From positions 190,838 to 234,982 of the forward strand of contig NZ_LT546170.1 in assembly GCF_900078685.2 (NCBI RefSeq): DNA of 44,145 bases. The letters run 5' to 3'. The DNA comes from Mycolicibacter icosiumassiliensis. Lineage in GTDB: Bacteria; Actinomycetota; Actinomycetes; Mycobacteriales; Mycobacteriaceae. The stretch's first letter is position 1; each line of letters starts with the position of its first letter. Positions 33,912 through 44,145 of this stretch are shown piece after piece. The translations under genes were made by a program, and so were the position numbers. Under the pieces are notes generated by a model, which did no database searches, was not told the DNA's origin, and worked only from the letters and a program-made list of their open reading frames with translations.

Positions 33912-35246
33912 ATGAGGCGACCGCTGGCCGCCTGGGTGGTGACGGCGACGTTGGCCGCCGCGACCGCCGGCTGCGCCCCTTCCCCGGCGGCGCCCGCCGA
34001 CGCCGGGTCCGACAGCGGCGTGACGATTTCGACCAAGACTCCGCCGGGTCTGCGTGCCAAGCAGACCATGGACATGCTGAACTCCGATTGGCCGATCGGT
34101 CCGATCGGGGTGGCTACCCTGGCTGCACCGGACAAGGTCGAGCAAGTAGTCACGACCATGGAATCGCTGTGGTGGGACAGGCCGTTTCATCTCGACAACG
34201 TCGATATTCGCGCCGGCGCGGCCACCCTGCACCTGACCACCTCTTACGGCGCCCGGCAGGACATCAGGCTCCGCACCGATGACAACGGCATGGTGGACCT
34301 GTTCAAACCGACCACCGAGGCTCCGGCCATCGGCTCCTGGCAGGATCTCGATGCGGTGCTGAACAAGACCGGCGCGCGGTATTCCTACCAGGCGTCGCGG
34401 ATCGAAGGTGGCGTCTGTAAGCCGGTCGCCGGTGCCAACACCACCCAATCCCTGCCGCTGGCATCGATCTTCAAGTTGTATGTGCTGCTGGCGGTGGCCA
34501 ACGAGGTGAAAGCCGGGACGGTGTCGTGGGAGGACCCGCTGACCATCACCGGCCGAGCCAAAGCGGTCGGCTCGTCCGGCCTGGAGGAGCTGCCCGACGG
34601 CGCCCAGGTTTCGGTGCGCAGGGCTGCCGAGAAGATGATCGCCACCAGCGACAACATGGCGACTGATCTGCTCATCGGCCGGGTAGGGACCCGCGCCGTC
34701 GAGCGTGCACTGGCTGCGGCCGGCCACCATGACCCGGCCAGCATGACGCCGTTTCCCACCATGTACGAACTGTTTTCGGTGGGCTGGGGCAAACCCGACC
34801 TGCGCGAGCAGTGGCAGCACGGCTCACCGCAGGAGCGGGCAAAGCTGCTGCGGCAGGCCGATTCCCGGCCCTATGAGCCGGATCCGATTCGCGCGCACAT
34901 CCCGGCTTCGGCCTACGGCGCCGAGTGGTATGGCAGCGCGGAGGACATCTGCCGGGTGCATGTGGCACTGCAGGCCGCCGCGGTGGGTAAGGCTGCACCG
35001 GTCCGGGAGATCCTGTCCGCGGTGCGTGGCATCGACCTGCCGCGTACCGACTGGCCCTATATCGGCGCCAAAGCCGGCGGTCTGCCCGGCGACCTGACCT
35101 TCAGCTGGTACGCCGTCGATCGGGGCGGCCAACCGTGGGTGGTCAGCTTTCAACTCAATTGGCCGCGTGACCACGGCAAGAGCGTCGGCAGCTGGATGCT
35201 GCAGGTCGCCAAGCAGGCGTTCGGCCTGCTGCCAACCCAGCACTAG
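33912..35246 (+). CDS. lpqF: Lipoprotein LpqF, beta-lactamase-fold serine hydrolase
   Basis: A 444-aa lipoprotein: signal peptide with Cys21 in AATAGC as lipid site. An N-terminal domain of about 130 residues precedes a class A beta-lactamase/penicillin-binding fold. The three active-site motifs are visible: SIFK with Ser185 and Lys188, SDN at 246-248, and KAGG at 387-390 in place of KTG. That suggests a serine acylating enzyme at the cell surface, but beta-lactamase activity is not implied. The match is to Rv3593 (LpqF). It lies 4 bp after mhuD and is probably co-transcribed with it. Confidence 0.92.
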   Translation: MRRPLAAWVVTATLAAATAGCAPSPAAPADAGSDSGVTISTKTPPGLRAKQTMDMLNSDWPIGPIGVATLAAPDKVEQVVTTMESLWWDRPFHLDNVDIRAGAATLHLTTSYGARQDIRLRTDDNGMVDLFKPTTEAPAIGSWQDLDAVLNKTGARYSYQASRIEGGVCKPVAGANTTQSLPLASIFKLYVLLAVANEVKAGTVSWEDPLTITGRAKAVGSSGLEELPDGAQVSVRRAAEKMIATSDNMATDLLIGRVGTRAVERALAAAGHHDPASMTPFPTMYELFSVGWGKPDLREQWQHGSPQERAKLLRQADSRPYEPDPIRAHIPASAYGAEWYGSAEDICRVHVALQAAAVGKAAPVREILSAVRGIDLPRTDWPYIGAKAGGLPGDLTFSWYAVDRGGQPWVVSFQLNWPRDHGKSVGSWMLQVAKQAFGLLPTQH

Positions 35247-35281
35247 CCCGAGCCCCGAATAGCGCACCAAGGAAGGGACCC

Positions 35282-35935
35282 ATGCGACAACTGGTCCGTG
35301 TGCAGAACTTCAGCATTTCCAGCGACGGATACGGCGCCGGGGAAGGGCAAAGCCTCGAGCGTCCGTTCGGTCACGCCAATCCGGCGGACTTGATGTCCTG
35401 GGCAGGCGCCACCGCGCACTGGGTCAACCGGACCGATCCCGGCGGGAGCTTGGGGCTCGATGACTACATCACCCGCGACTGGGCCTACAACATCGGCGCA
35501 GAGATCATGGGGCGCAACAAATTCGGTCCGCAGCGCGGGCCGTGGGAGAACTATGACTGGCAAGGATGGTGGGGCGATGAGCCCCCCTTCCGCACACCGG
35601 TATTCGTGCTCACCCACCACGTGCGACCGTCTTTCGCACTGGGAGACACCACCTTCCATTTCCTCGACGCCTCCCCCGAGGACGCACTTGCGCGGGCATT
35701 ATCTGCCGCTGACGGCAAAGACGTGCGCATCGGCGGCGGCGTGGCCACAGTTCGGGAGTTCCTCGACGCCGATCTCATCGACACGATGCACGTCGCGGTG
35801 GCACCGGTCGAACTCGGCCGCGGGGAAAGGTTGTGGGCGAGCCCCGATGAACTCCTCGACCGTTTCCATCTTGAGCAGATCCCTAGCCCCAGCGGGATGG
35901 TGCATCATTTCTTCTGGCGGCAAGGCCTCAGCTGA
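35282..35935 (+). CDS. RibD C-terminal/dihydrofolate reductase-like protein
   Basis: A 217-aa protein of the DHFR-like RibD C-terminal family (YyaP/YwjB type), probably an NADPH-dependent reductase of unknown substrate. It shows the N-terminal VQNFSISSDGYGAG strand-loop, VFVLTHHVRPSF, and the family's hallmark region RIGGGVATVREFLDADLIDTMHV followed by APVELGRGERLW. ATG 35282 is supported by AAGGAAG about 8 nt upstream. It is not in the M. tuberculosis gene order at this place. A long hairpin follows it. Confidence 0.88.
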   Translation: MRQLVRVQNFSISSDGYGAGEGQSLERPFGHANPADLMSWAGATAHWVNRTDPGGSLGLDDYITRDWAYNIGAEIMGRNKFGPQRGPWENYDWQGWWGDEPPFRTPVFVLTHHVRPSFALGDTTFHFLDASPEDALARALSAADGKDVRIGGGVATVREFLDADLIDTMHVAVAPVELGRGERLWASPDELLDRFHLEQIPSPSGMVHHFFWRQGLS

Positions 35936-35950
35936 CAGACCTGCTGAACG

Positions 35951-35991
35951 CGAAACGGGCGGCACCTGCAGTGCAGGTGCCGCCCGTTTCG
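35951..35991. terminator. Bidirectional terminator between the RibD-like gene and clpC1
   Basis: Two perfect 20-bp arms (CGAAACGGGCGGCACCTGCA and its complement) are separated by one base at 35971. In RNA a few central pairs would open to make the loop. The outer GAAAC/GTTTC gives a U-containing tract in both directions. It sits between two convergent stops (35935 and 36004), so it can serve both genes. Confidence 0.9.
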
Positions 35992-36003
35992 ACTCAGTAG
36001 CAG

Positions 36004-38523
<2,520 letters not shown>

Positions 38524-38593
38524 CGGTGGCTACCTGCTCTCCCTCGCGATCGGCACTTGATCGGCCTCGGCTCGGCCGACGTGCCTACCGTCC

Positions 38594-38599
38594 ACTCTA
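38594..38599 (-). promoter_or_regulatory. Possible -10 of clpC1
   Basis: TAGAGT on the minus strand fits TAnnnT, inside a small palindrome CCACTCTAGTGG (38592-38603). It would give a leader of about 65 nt before the clpC1 start. Pattern evidence only. Confidence 0.3.
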
Positions 38600-38737
38600 G
38601 TGGGCGGCGCAGCGCGCTGTGACCTGCCTTGCAGTGCGTACTGAATCGACCATCCGATGGCCCGTCCCGAAAGACCTGGCATCGGACGCAAGGGAGCAAC
38701 GTCCAAACCCACCGAATGTGTTCCGACGGGGGCAAGA

Positions 38738-38752
38738 TTCGCCAGCAGCGAA
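38738..38752. promoter_or_regulatory. TTCGC-N5-GCGAA inverted repeat between lsr2 and clpC1
   Basis: Perfect five-base arms lie 10 bp downstream of the lsr2 stop and about 215 bp upstream of clpC1. It may be a weak lsr2 terminator stem or an operator for the clpC1 promoter. It does not exactly match the published ClgR consensus as I know it. Confidence 0.3.
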
Positions 38753-38762
38753 ACCTAGGCCG

Positions 38763-39098
38763 TTACGTTGCGGCGTGAAATGCGTCGATGATGTCGGCCG
38801 GGATACGTCCGCGGGTCGACACATTGTGGCCGTTACGGCGGGCCCATTCGCGGATCGCGGCGCTCTGCTCACGGTCGATGGTTCCACGGCGACCGCCACC
38901 GGAGCGGCCACGCCGGCGGCCACCGACTCGACGGCCGGAGTCGGCCCACTTCTTCAGTTCTGCGCGCAGTTTCGTAGCATTCTTGCTCGAAAGGTCGATC
39001 TCGTAGGTCACCCCGTCCAGGCCAAATTCGACCGTTTCGTCGGCGGCACCCTCACCATCGAAATCATCGATCAAGGTGACGGTCACTTTTTTCGCCAT
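38763..39098 (-). CDS. lsr2: Nucleoid-associated protein Lsr2
   Basis: H-NS-like DNA-bridging protein that silences AT-rich, often horizontally acquired genes. The 111-aa protein has the N-terminal dimerisation domain (beta hairpin KKVTVTLIDDFDGEGAADETVEF and the following helix). A flexible Arg/Gly-rich linker leads to the C-terminal DNA-binding domain with the RGRIP minor-groove hook at about 97-101. ATG 39098 has AAGGGG about 6 nt upstream. It lies between lysS and clpC1, as in M. tuberculosis. Confidence 0.97.
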   Translation of the reverse strand: MAKKVTVTLIDDFDGEGAADETVEFGLDGVTYEIDLSSKNATKLRAELKKWADSGRRVGGRRRGRSGGGRRGTIDREQSAAIREWARRNGHNVSTRGRIPADIIDAFHAAT

Positions 39099-39214
39099 TG
39101 GTACCCCTTGGTTAGCTTTCGTGCGCGCAATCGGTGCGCAAAGCCGTATTCGACCTCTGCAACTAATCTGCCATAAAAATACGCTTGCTTCAACACAGCA
39201 GGCTTCGGGGCAGT
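39099..39214 (-). promoter_or_regulatory. lsr2 leader with an AT-rich tract
   Basis: The 116 bp between lysS and lsr2 contain GTATTTTTATGG (complement of 39171-39182) and a nearby TAGTTG. These stand out as AT-rich against the surrounding GC-rich DNA. Lsr2 prefers such tracts, so autoregulation is plausible. The lsr2 promoter must lie here, or lsr2 is read from lysS. Confidence 0.35.
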
Positions 39215-40738
39215 TCAGTTGCCTTGACGACGAACAATCGGAAACAAAACGGTGTCTCTAATTGATAGGCCCGTCAAGACCATCAACAGGCGGTCGATAC
39301 CCATTCCGGTACCTGTGCAGGGCGGCATCGCATGTTCCATCGCCGCCAGAAAATCCTCGTCGAGCGCCATCGCCTCGTCATCTCCGGCAGCCGCCGCGCG
39401 GGCCTGGGCGGCGAATCGGTCGCGCTGCACCACCGGGTCGATGAGCTCGGAATAGCCGGTGGCCAGTTCGACACCGCGCATATAGAGATCCCACTTCTCG
39501 GTGACACCCGCGATGCTGCGGTGCTGTCGGGTCAGTGGCGTCGTCTCGACCGGGAAATCCCGAACGAATGTGGGAGCACTCAACTCATGGCCGACAGCAT
39601 GTTCCCAGAGTTCCTCGACCAGTTTGCCGTGACCGTAGCCGCGGTCTTTGGGTATCTCCACACCGAGCCGTTCCGCGATGGCCCACAGATCGGCCACCGG
39701 GGTTCCCGGGGTGATCTCTTCGCCGAGTGCGGCCGACAACGATGGATACATTTCAACCGTCGCCCATTCGCCGTCAATGTCATAGATGCTGCCGTCCGGC
39801 AGCGGCAGTTGACGTGTCCCGATCACCTCATCGGCGACCTCTTGAATAATCTCGCGGGTAGCCACCGCCGAGTCGTCATAGGTGCCGAAGGCCTGGTAGG
39901 TCTCCAGCATCGAAAACTCGGGCGAATGCGTGGAATCGGCGCCTTCATTCCGGAACACCCGATTCAGCTCGAAGACCCGGTCGAACCCACCGACAACGCA
40001 GCGTTTCAGGAACAGTTCCGGTGCGATTCTCAGGAAGAGGTCCGCATCGAGGGCGTTCGAATGGGTGACGAAAGGCCGGGCGGCCGCCCCACCGGCCAAT
40101 GTCTGCAACATCGGTGTTTCGACCTCAAGGAATCCGCGACGCTCAAGCGCGTTGCGGACCGCCCGAATGACCGCGATACGCTGGCGCGCCACCATACGCG
40201 CCTCCGGCCGGACGATCAGGTCGACATAACGCTGCCGAACCCGCGATTCCTCGCTCATCTCCTTGTGGGCGACCGGCAGCGGCCGCAACGACTTGGAGGC
40301 CATCTGCCAGGAGTCCGCCAATACCGACAGCTCGCCGCGGCGGGAGCTGATCACCTCCCCGCGGACATAGACGATGTCGCCGAGGTCGACGTCGGCCTTC
40401 CACGCCTCGAGCTCCTGCTCCCCGACACTGGCCAGGCTGATCATCACCTGAAGCTGGGTGCCGTCGCCCTCCTGCAGGGTCGCGAAGCACAGTTTGCCCG
40501 AGTTGCGGGCGAATACCACCCGGCCCGCTACGCCGACGACGTCGCCGGTGGCGGTGTCGGCGACCAGGTCGGGATAAGCGGCCCGGATCTGGGCAAGCGT
40601 GTGGGTACGGTCCACCGCCACCGGGTAGGGATCGCGGCCTTCGGCCAGCAGCCGAGCCCGCTTGTCACGGCGGATCCGGAACTGCTCAGGGAGATCGGAT
40701 TCGTCTTGCGTGTCAGGGGATACATCGGCGGAGCTCAC
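39215..40738 (-). CDS. lysS: Lysyl-tRNA synthetase, class II
   Basis: Charges tRNA-Lys with lysine. The 507-aa protein has the N-terminal OB-fold anticodon domain (about 65-165) and motif 2 FELNRVFRNEGADSTHSPEF at 256-275. The C-terminal motif 3 GTGMGIDRLLMVLTG starts at 476. Start GTG 40738 gives the usual length. It lies 51 bp beyond coaX in the same direction and corresponds to Rv3598c; no lysX-type membrane extension is present. Confidence 0.96.
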   Translation of the reverse strand: MSSADVSPDTQDESDLPEQFRIRRDKRARLLAEGRDPYPVAVDRTHTLAQIRAAYPDLVADTATGDVVGVAGRVVFARNSGKLCFATLQEGDGTQLQVMISLASVGEQELEAWKADVDLGDIVYVRGEVISSRRGELSVLADSWQMASKSLRPLPVAHKEMSEESRVRQRYVDLIVRPEARMVARQRIAVIRAVRNALERRGFLEVETPMLQTLAGGAAARPFVTHSNALDADLFLRIAPELFLKRCVVGGFDRVFELNRVFRNEGADSTHSPEFSMLETYQAFGTYDDSAVATREIIQEVADEVIGTRQLPLPDGSIYDIDGEWATVEMYPSLSAALGEEITPGTPVADLWAIAERLGVEIPKDRGYGHGKLVEELWEHAVGHELSAPTFVRDFPVETTPLTRQHRSIAGVTEKWDLYMRGVELATGYSELIDPVVQRDRFAAQARAAAAGDDEAMALDEDFLAAMEHAMPPCTGTGMGIDRLLMVLTGLSIRDTVLFPIVRRQGN

Positions 40739-40783
40739 GAACCGCCAGCTTAGAGGAACAGGGGCAACAGAACGAAAAGCCGG

Positions 40784-40800
40784 CGGCGCTCAGCGCGCCG
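40784..40800. terminator. Weak hairpin at the coaX stop
   Basis: A six-base-pair stem (CGGCGC and GCGCCG with a TCAGC loop) overlaps the coaX stop codon. It is followed a few bases later on the minus strand by GGCTTTTCG. It could partly terminate transcription between coaX and lysS. Confidence 0.35.
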
Positions 40801-41602
40801 GGCGGAGCCTGCCCCGCTGACTGTCCCGGTTGCGTTCAAACACCAGCCGCAGTCCGTCCAGGGTGAGATTGGCGTCGTGATGGTCGACCGTTTCCAGATC
40901 GGCCAGCAATAACGGTGCGGAGTGTCCGGTGGCGACCACGGTCACGTCGTCCCCGGCACCGGCAGCCTCCTCGCGGACCCGGCGAACCAGACCGTCGACC
41001 AGACCGGCGAACCCGTAGATCGCGCCGGCCTGCATGCATTCGACGGTGTTCTTACCGATCACCGAGCGCGGCCGGGTGAGTTCGACTCGGCGCAGGCCCG
41101 CCGAGCGGGCAGCGGCGGCATCTGACGAGATCTGGACGCCGGGCGCGATGGCGCCGCCCAGGAATTCTCCCTTGGCTGAAACCACGTCCACGCAGATCGA
41201 CGAACCGAAGTCGACGACGATCGCCGCCGTCTTGAACTTGTGAAACGCGGCCAACCCGTTGACGATCCGGTCGGCCCCCACTTCCTTGGGGTTGTCCACC
41301 AGCAGCGGGATCCCGGTGCGCACACCCGGCTCGATCAACACGGCGGGGATCGAGGGCCAGTACTGGTCGAGCATCAGCCGAACTTCGTGCAGCACCGACG
41401 GCACAGTGGACAGCGCGGCGGCACCGGTGAGTTGTTCACCGTCATCGCCGATAAGTCCGTCCAGAGTCAGCGCCAGCTCGTCGGCAGTGATCTCCGCCTC
41501 GGTCCGAATCCGCCACTGCTGCAAGACGTTCCCGTGGTCACCGGAACCCGAGATCAGGCCGATGACGGTATGGGTGTTGCGGACGTCGATCGCCAGCAGC
41601 AC
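40790..41602 (-). CDS. coaX: Type III pantothenate kinase
   Basis: ATP-dependent phosphorylation of pantothenate, the first step of CoA synthesis. The 270-aa protein matches Rv3600c. It has the N-terminal phosphate-binding DVRNTHTVIGL (Arg where most CoaX have Gly), GADRIVN, VDFGSSICVDVV and the GGAIAPG motif. The M. tuberculosis homologue is reported not to support growth without CoaA, so activity here is uncertain. GTG 41602 lies 2 bp past the panD stop, so it is coupled to panD. Confidence 0.94.
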   Translation of the reverse strand: MLLAIDVRNTHTVIGLISGSGDHGNVLQQWRIRTEAEITADELALTLDGLIGDDGEQLTGAAALSTVPSVLHEVRLMLDQYWPSIPAVLIEPGVRTGIPLLVDNPKEVGADRIVNGLAAFHKFKTAAIVVDFGSSICVDVVSAKGEFLGGAIAPGVQISSDAAAARSAGLRRVELTRPRSVIGKNTVECMQAGAIYGFAGLVDGLVRRVREEAAGAGDDVTVVATGHSAPLLLADLETVDHHDANLTLDGLRLVFERNRDSQRGRLRPAR

Positions 41603-41604
41603 GG

Positions 41605-42048
41605 CTACCGCACGCTCATTCGGGGCGAGTGGGGGTACCTCCCGCTTGCGGGGGACAGATCCGAAACGTCGTCGGGAACGAAGGCTGGGTCGTCACCGAG
41701 GTCCACCTGCTTGTTCTCGGCGTCGACGAATACGATCCGCGGCCGGTAGCGGCGAGCCTCGGCGTCCTCCATGGTGCCGTAAGCGATCAGGATAACCAGG
41801 TCACCGGGGTGCACCAGATGCGCTGCCGCACCGTTGATTCCGATGACACCGCTGCCGCGCTCACCGGTGATGGCGTAGGTCACCAGTCGGGCACCGTTGT
41901 CGATGTCGACGATCGTGACCTGCTCACCCTCGAGTAGGTCGGCCGCGTCCATCAGATCTGCGTCGATGGTCACCGAGCCGACATAGTGCAGGTCAGCATG
42001 AGTGACCGTGGCACGGTGAATCTTCGACTTGAGCATCGTCCGAAACAT
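41605..42048 (-). CDS. panD: Aspartate 1-decarboxylase
   Basis: Makes beta-alanine from aspartate for pantothenate synthesis, using a pyruvoyl group formed by self-cleavage. Gly24-Ser25 in YVGSVTID is the cleavage site, Tyr58 lies in VTYAIT, and Arg54 in GARLV. The 147-aa protein has a C-terminal extension beyond about residue 115 (FVPDDVSDLSPASGRYP) that is typical of mycobacterial PanD. ATG 42048 is chosen because GGAGGA precedes it and numbering then matches the family. Its A is the last base of the panC stop (TGATG). Confidence 0.96.
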   Translation of the reverse strand: MFRTMLKSKIHRATVTHADLHYVGSVTIDADLMDAADLLEGEQVTIVDIDNGARLVTYAITGERGSGVIGINGAAAHLVHPGDLVILIAYGTMEDAEARRYRPRIVFVDAENKQVDLGDDPAFVPDDVSDLSPASGRYPHSPRMSVR

Positions 42049-42962
42049 CAATTCCTCCGGGTTGATTCGATGGGAAGTCCAAGCGTGATCGCCGCGTTGT
42101 CGAGCAGTCGGGTGGTGCCCACCCGGGCGGCGAGCAACAACCGTCCGGATCCATCGGTGGGCGCCGGGCCGAGGTCGACTCCTCGAACCTGCAGGTAGTC
42201 GACCTCGACGGCAGGCACCGCGGACAACACCGCGGCGGCGGCATCCAGTGCCGCTTGTGCGCCCGCCGCAGCCGCGCGCTCACCGGCAGCCAGGGCGGCC
42301 GACAGGGCCGTCGCGGCTTCGCGCTGCGCGGGGTCAAGATAGCGATTGCGCGACGACATGGCCAGGCCGTCGGACTCGCGCACGGTGGGAACGCCCACCA
42401 CCGTCACGTCAAGGTTGAGGTCGGTGACCATCTGGCGCACCAACGCCAGCTGCTGATAGTCCTTCTCCCCCAAGAACACCCGGTCGGGGTTGACGATCGA
42501 CAGCAGTTTGCAGACCACGGTGAGCATGCCGGCGAAGTGGGTCGGGCGGGCGGCACCTTCCAGTTCGGCTCCTAGCGGGCCCGGGTGCACGGCGGTACGC
42601 GGGCCGTTCGGGTACATGGCGGCGGCGGTCGGCGTGAAAACCAGGTCGACCCCTGCCGCGCGCAGCGCGGCCAGGTCGTCGTCCAGGGAGCGCGGGTAGG
42701 CGTCGAGGTCCTCTCCGGCGCCGAACTGCAGCGGGTTGACGAAGATCGACACCGCCACTACCGAGCCAGGCACCCGCTGCGCCGCTCGAACCAGCGACAG
42801 GTGACCGTCGTGCAGGGCGCCCATGGTCGGCACCAGCATCACCCGGCGACCGGTCGACCGCAGTGCACGGCTGACCCGCGCGACATCGTCCGGCCGTTCA
42901 TAGACGTTGAACCCGCCGGCGGCGAAAGTGGGCTGCGGGCCCCGGACCGCGTTCGTGCTCAT
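42048..42962 (-). CDS. panC: Pantothenate synthetase
   Basis: Condenses pantoate with beta-alanine using ATP. The 304-aa protein has the HxGH-type motif in VPTMGALHDGHLSLV and FVNPLQFGAGEDLDAYPR for pantoate binding. It also has FLGEKDYQQ and the KMSKS-like MSSRNRYLDP. It forms a dimer in the family. ATG 42962 overlaps the upstream gene by 4 nt (ATGA), and its stop overlaps panD by 1 nt. The three Pan/Coa genes are thus one translationally coupled unit. Confidence 0.96.
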   Translation of the reverse strand: MSTNAVRGPQPTFAAGGFNVYERPDDVARVSRALRSTGRRVMLVPTMGALHDGHLSLVRAAQRVPGSVVAVSIFVNPLQFGAGEDLDAYPRSLDDDLAALRAAGVDLVFTPTAAAMYPNGPRTAVHPGPLGAELEGAARPTHFAGMLTVVCKLLSIVNPDRVFLGEKDYQQLALVRQMVTDLNLDVTVVGVPTVRESDGLAMSSRNRYLDPAQREAATALSAALAAGERAAAAGAQAALDAAAAVLSAVPAVEVDYLQVRGVDLGPAPTDGSGRLLLAARVGTTRLLDNAAITLGLPIESTRRN

Positions 42963-43861
42963 CGAGCCAGCACCTCCAGCACGTCGTCGGCGGCACCGGC
43001 GCGGTGCGCGGTGCGCAGCGCGTTGGTGCGATACGCCTCGGCCAGGTCTGGGTCTACGCCGGCCAGCGCCCTCAGGTGCCGGGCCAGGGTAGCCGAGTCG
43101 CCACGGGCCACCGGCCCGGTCAGCGCGGCCCGGCCGTCCCGCAGGGTGTTGGCCAGCGCGGCGCGCACCAGCGGTCCGAGCACCCGCTCGGCGATACCGT
43201 CGGGGTCATCGGCCACGACCGAGCCGAGCCGTCCGGGCAACGCCGCCCGCAACGCGGCCAGCGCGTCGTCGATGACGGTGACCACGTGATTTCCGCCGTG
43301 GCAGAGCGCGGCGTGGTAGAGGGTGCGGGCGGATTCCTCGACCCGGAACGGCTCCGCGCCGATCTCGAGCGTCAATGCCTCGGCGATGGCGAAGCCGATC
43401 TCGTCGGCGGCGGTGATACCGAAACAGCTCTGGGACAACCGGTCGATGTCCTCGTCTGAGCCGGTAAAGGTCATCGCGGGATGAATGGCCAGCGGCAGGC
43501 AGCCCTGCTCGGCCAGCGGCGCAAGCACGCTGATCCCGATGGCCCCGGAGGTGTGCACGACGATCGTGCCGGCGCGCACCGCACCCGTGGCGGCCAGACC
43601 GGACACGATGCCGGCCAGTTCGGTGTCGGGGACGGCGAGCACCAGCAATTCCGCACCTGCGGCTACATCGGGTGCCGGCAGGACCAGGCTGTCGGGCAGC
43701 CGGTGCTGGGCGCGCTGCCGCGACTCCTCGGAGATGGCACTGCACGCCACGACGACATGCTCGGCACGTTCCAGCGCAACACCGAGTGCGGTGCCGACGC
43801 GGCCAGCCGAGATGATGCCGACCTTGAGCCGGGCGGGCCGCAGTCCGTCGAACTGCGCCAT
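42959..43861 (-). CDS. Rossmann-like/DUF2520 protein (Rv3603c-like)
   Basis: A 300-aa protein with an N-terminal NAD(P)-binding Rossmann fold (KVGIISAGRVGTALGVALERA, then VVHTSGAIGISVL and HPAMTF) and a C-terminal helical DUF2520 region. It resembles ketopantoate or 6-phosphogluconate reductase folds. Being fused by overlap to panC, panD and coaX, a role as ketopantoate reductase or related step in pantothenate synthesis is an attractive inference, not shown. ATG 43861 (MAQFDGLRPARLKVG) is chosen over the upstream in-frame 43945, whose added residues look non-coding. Confidence 0.88.
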   Translation of the reverse strand: MAQFDGLRPARLKVGIISAGRVGTALGVALERAEHVVVACSAISEESRQRAQHRLPDSLVLPAPDVAAGAELLVLAVPDTELAGIVSGLAATGAVRAGTIVVHTSGAIGISVLAPLAEQGCLPLAIHPAMTFTGSDEDIDRLSQSCFGITAADEIGFAIAEALTLEIGAEPFRVEESARTLYHAALCHGGNHVVTVIDDALAALRAALPGRLGSVVADDPDGIAERVLGPLVRAALANTLRDGRAALTGPVARGDSATLARHLRALAGVDPDLAEAYRTNALRTAHRAGAADDVLEVLAR

Positions 43862-43989
43862 GCAGACGACCTCACAGGTTCTCTTGGTATTCGTTCCAGT
43901 CCCGCGTTGCGGGTACCGGACGGTCGCCGGTGAGTCTATCCCCATTGGTCCCGGCGCTGCGAGTGACGTTGGTCGCAGTTGACCGCGAA

Positions 43990-44145
43990 TCAGTCCTCGC
44001 GGCGACGGTGCCGGCGGCCTTCGCCCGGAGTCGGCTGCAGCCGGGCCAGCAAGTCAGCCACCGACTGACCGCCGGCGCTGGGGCCCTCGGCGCTCCCGTC
44101 GGCGCCGGCGGAATGCCGGGCCGCGGCCGCACCGGCGTGCGCGGG
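43990..44145 (-). CDS. 3' end of an Rv3604c-like membrane protein gene, cut by the window edge
   Basis: The minus-strand frame is open from the right edge to a TGA at 43990-43992. It gives 51 residues: an Ala/Gly-rich stretch, then GGQSVADLLARLQPTPGEG and a basic tail RRHRRRED. The conserved-looking SVADLLARLQ end and the position just upstream of the Rv3603c-like gene fit Rv3604c, an Ala/Arg/Pro-rich transmembrane protein. The start lies outside the window. The gap of 128 bp to the next gene shows no terminator. Confidence 0.6.
   Translation of the reverse strand, partial: PAHAGAAAARHSAGADGSAEGPSAGGQSVADLLARLQPTPGEGRRHRRRED

Noticed and set aside
38738..38752. ClgR operator upstream of clpC1
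   Set aside because: The spacing between the CGC and GCG parts is off from the consensus as I know it, and the site is far from the start; listed only as an unassigned inverted repeat.

Overview
The window is high-GC actinobacterial DNA from a mycobacterium. The single-copy part (about 29.2-44.1 kb) follows the M. tuberculosis order from Rv3587c to Rv3604c almost gene for gene: Rv3587c-like, canB, mutY, an alpha/beta hydrolase, mhuD, lpqF, clpC1, lsr2, lysS, coaX, panD, panC and an Rv3603c-like gene, with the 3' end of an Rv3604c-like gene at the right edge. The arms of the repeat follow the Rv3573c-Rv3585 order (fadE34, kstR, metallo-hydrolase, ArsB-like transporter, rlmB, cysS, ispF, ispD, carD, lpqE, radA). 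A few insertions are absent from the tuberculosis order: an MFS permease, a secreted glycerophosphodiester phosphodiesterase-like protein, two secreted low-complexity or repeat proteins, and a RibD/DHFR-like protein. Species cannot be fixed from this.

The dominant feature is one enormous palindrome. Bases 1-14492 and 14493-28981 are reverse complements, with no spacer at the centre (CCCGGG at 14490-14495). Position x pairs with 28985-x, or 28982-x outside a 3-nt indel near base 270. Every gene from radA to fadE34 is therefore present twice in mirror image. The centre falls 116 nt inside a gene whose start looks like glgB, so both glgB copies are cut off. The only differences I found between the arms are one substitution (1772/27213) and two tight clusters in radA, close to the window start. 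A zero-spacer repeat of this size is more likely a fold-back sequencing or assembly artefact at a contig end than a stable chromosomal structure, but the sequence alone cannot settle this.

The outer end of the right arm has further anomalies. RadA lacks the conserved GEVGL-type segment exactly where arm identity ends. disA is missing between radA and the Rv3587c-like gene. The Rv3587c-like gene has an in-frame TGA with conserved-looking coding sequence continuing after it.

Functionally the arms carry sterol catabolism control (KstR with its perfect operator facing fadE34), isoprenoid synthesis (IspD, IspF), translation (CysS, RlmB), RNA polymerase control (CarD) and recombination (RadA). The right part holds pantothenate/CoA synthesis genes in one overlapping minus-strand run (Rv3603c-like, panC, panD, coaX, then lysS), followed by the nucleoid protein Lsr2 and the unfoldase ClpC1. 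A 20-bp-arm hairpin separates clpC1 from the converging RibD-like gene. Also present are base-excision repair (MutY), CO2 hydration (CanB) and heme degradation (MhuD). No tRNA, rRNA, IS element, CRISPR array or origin was seen, and there is no gene-free stretch longer than about 260 bp.
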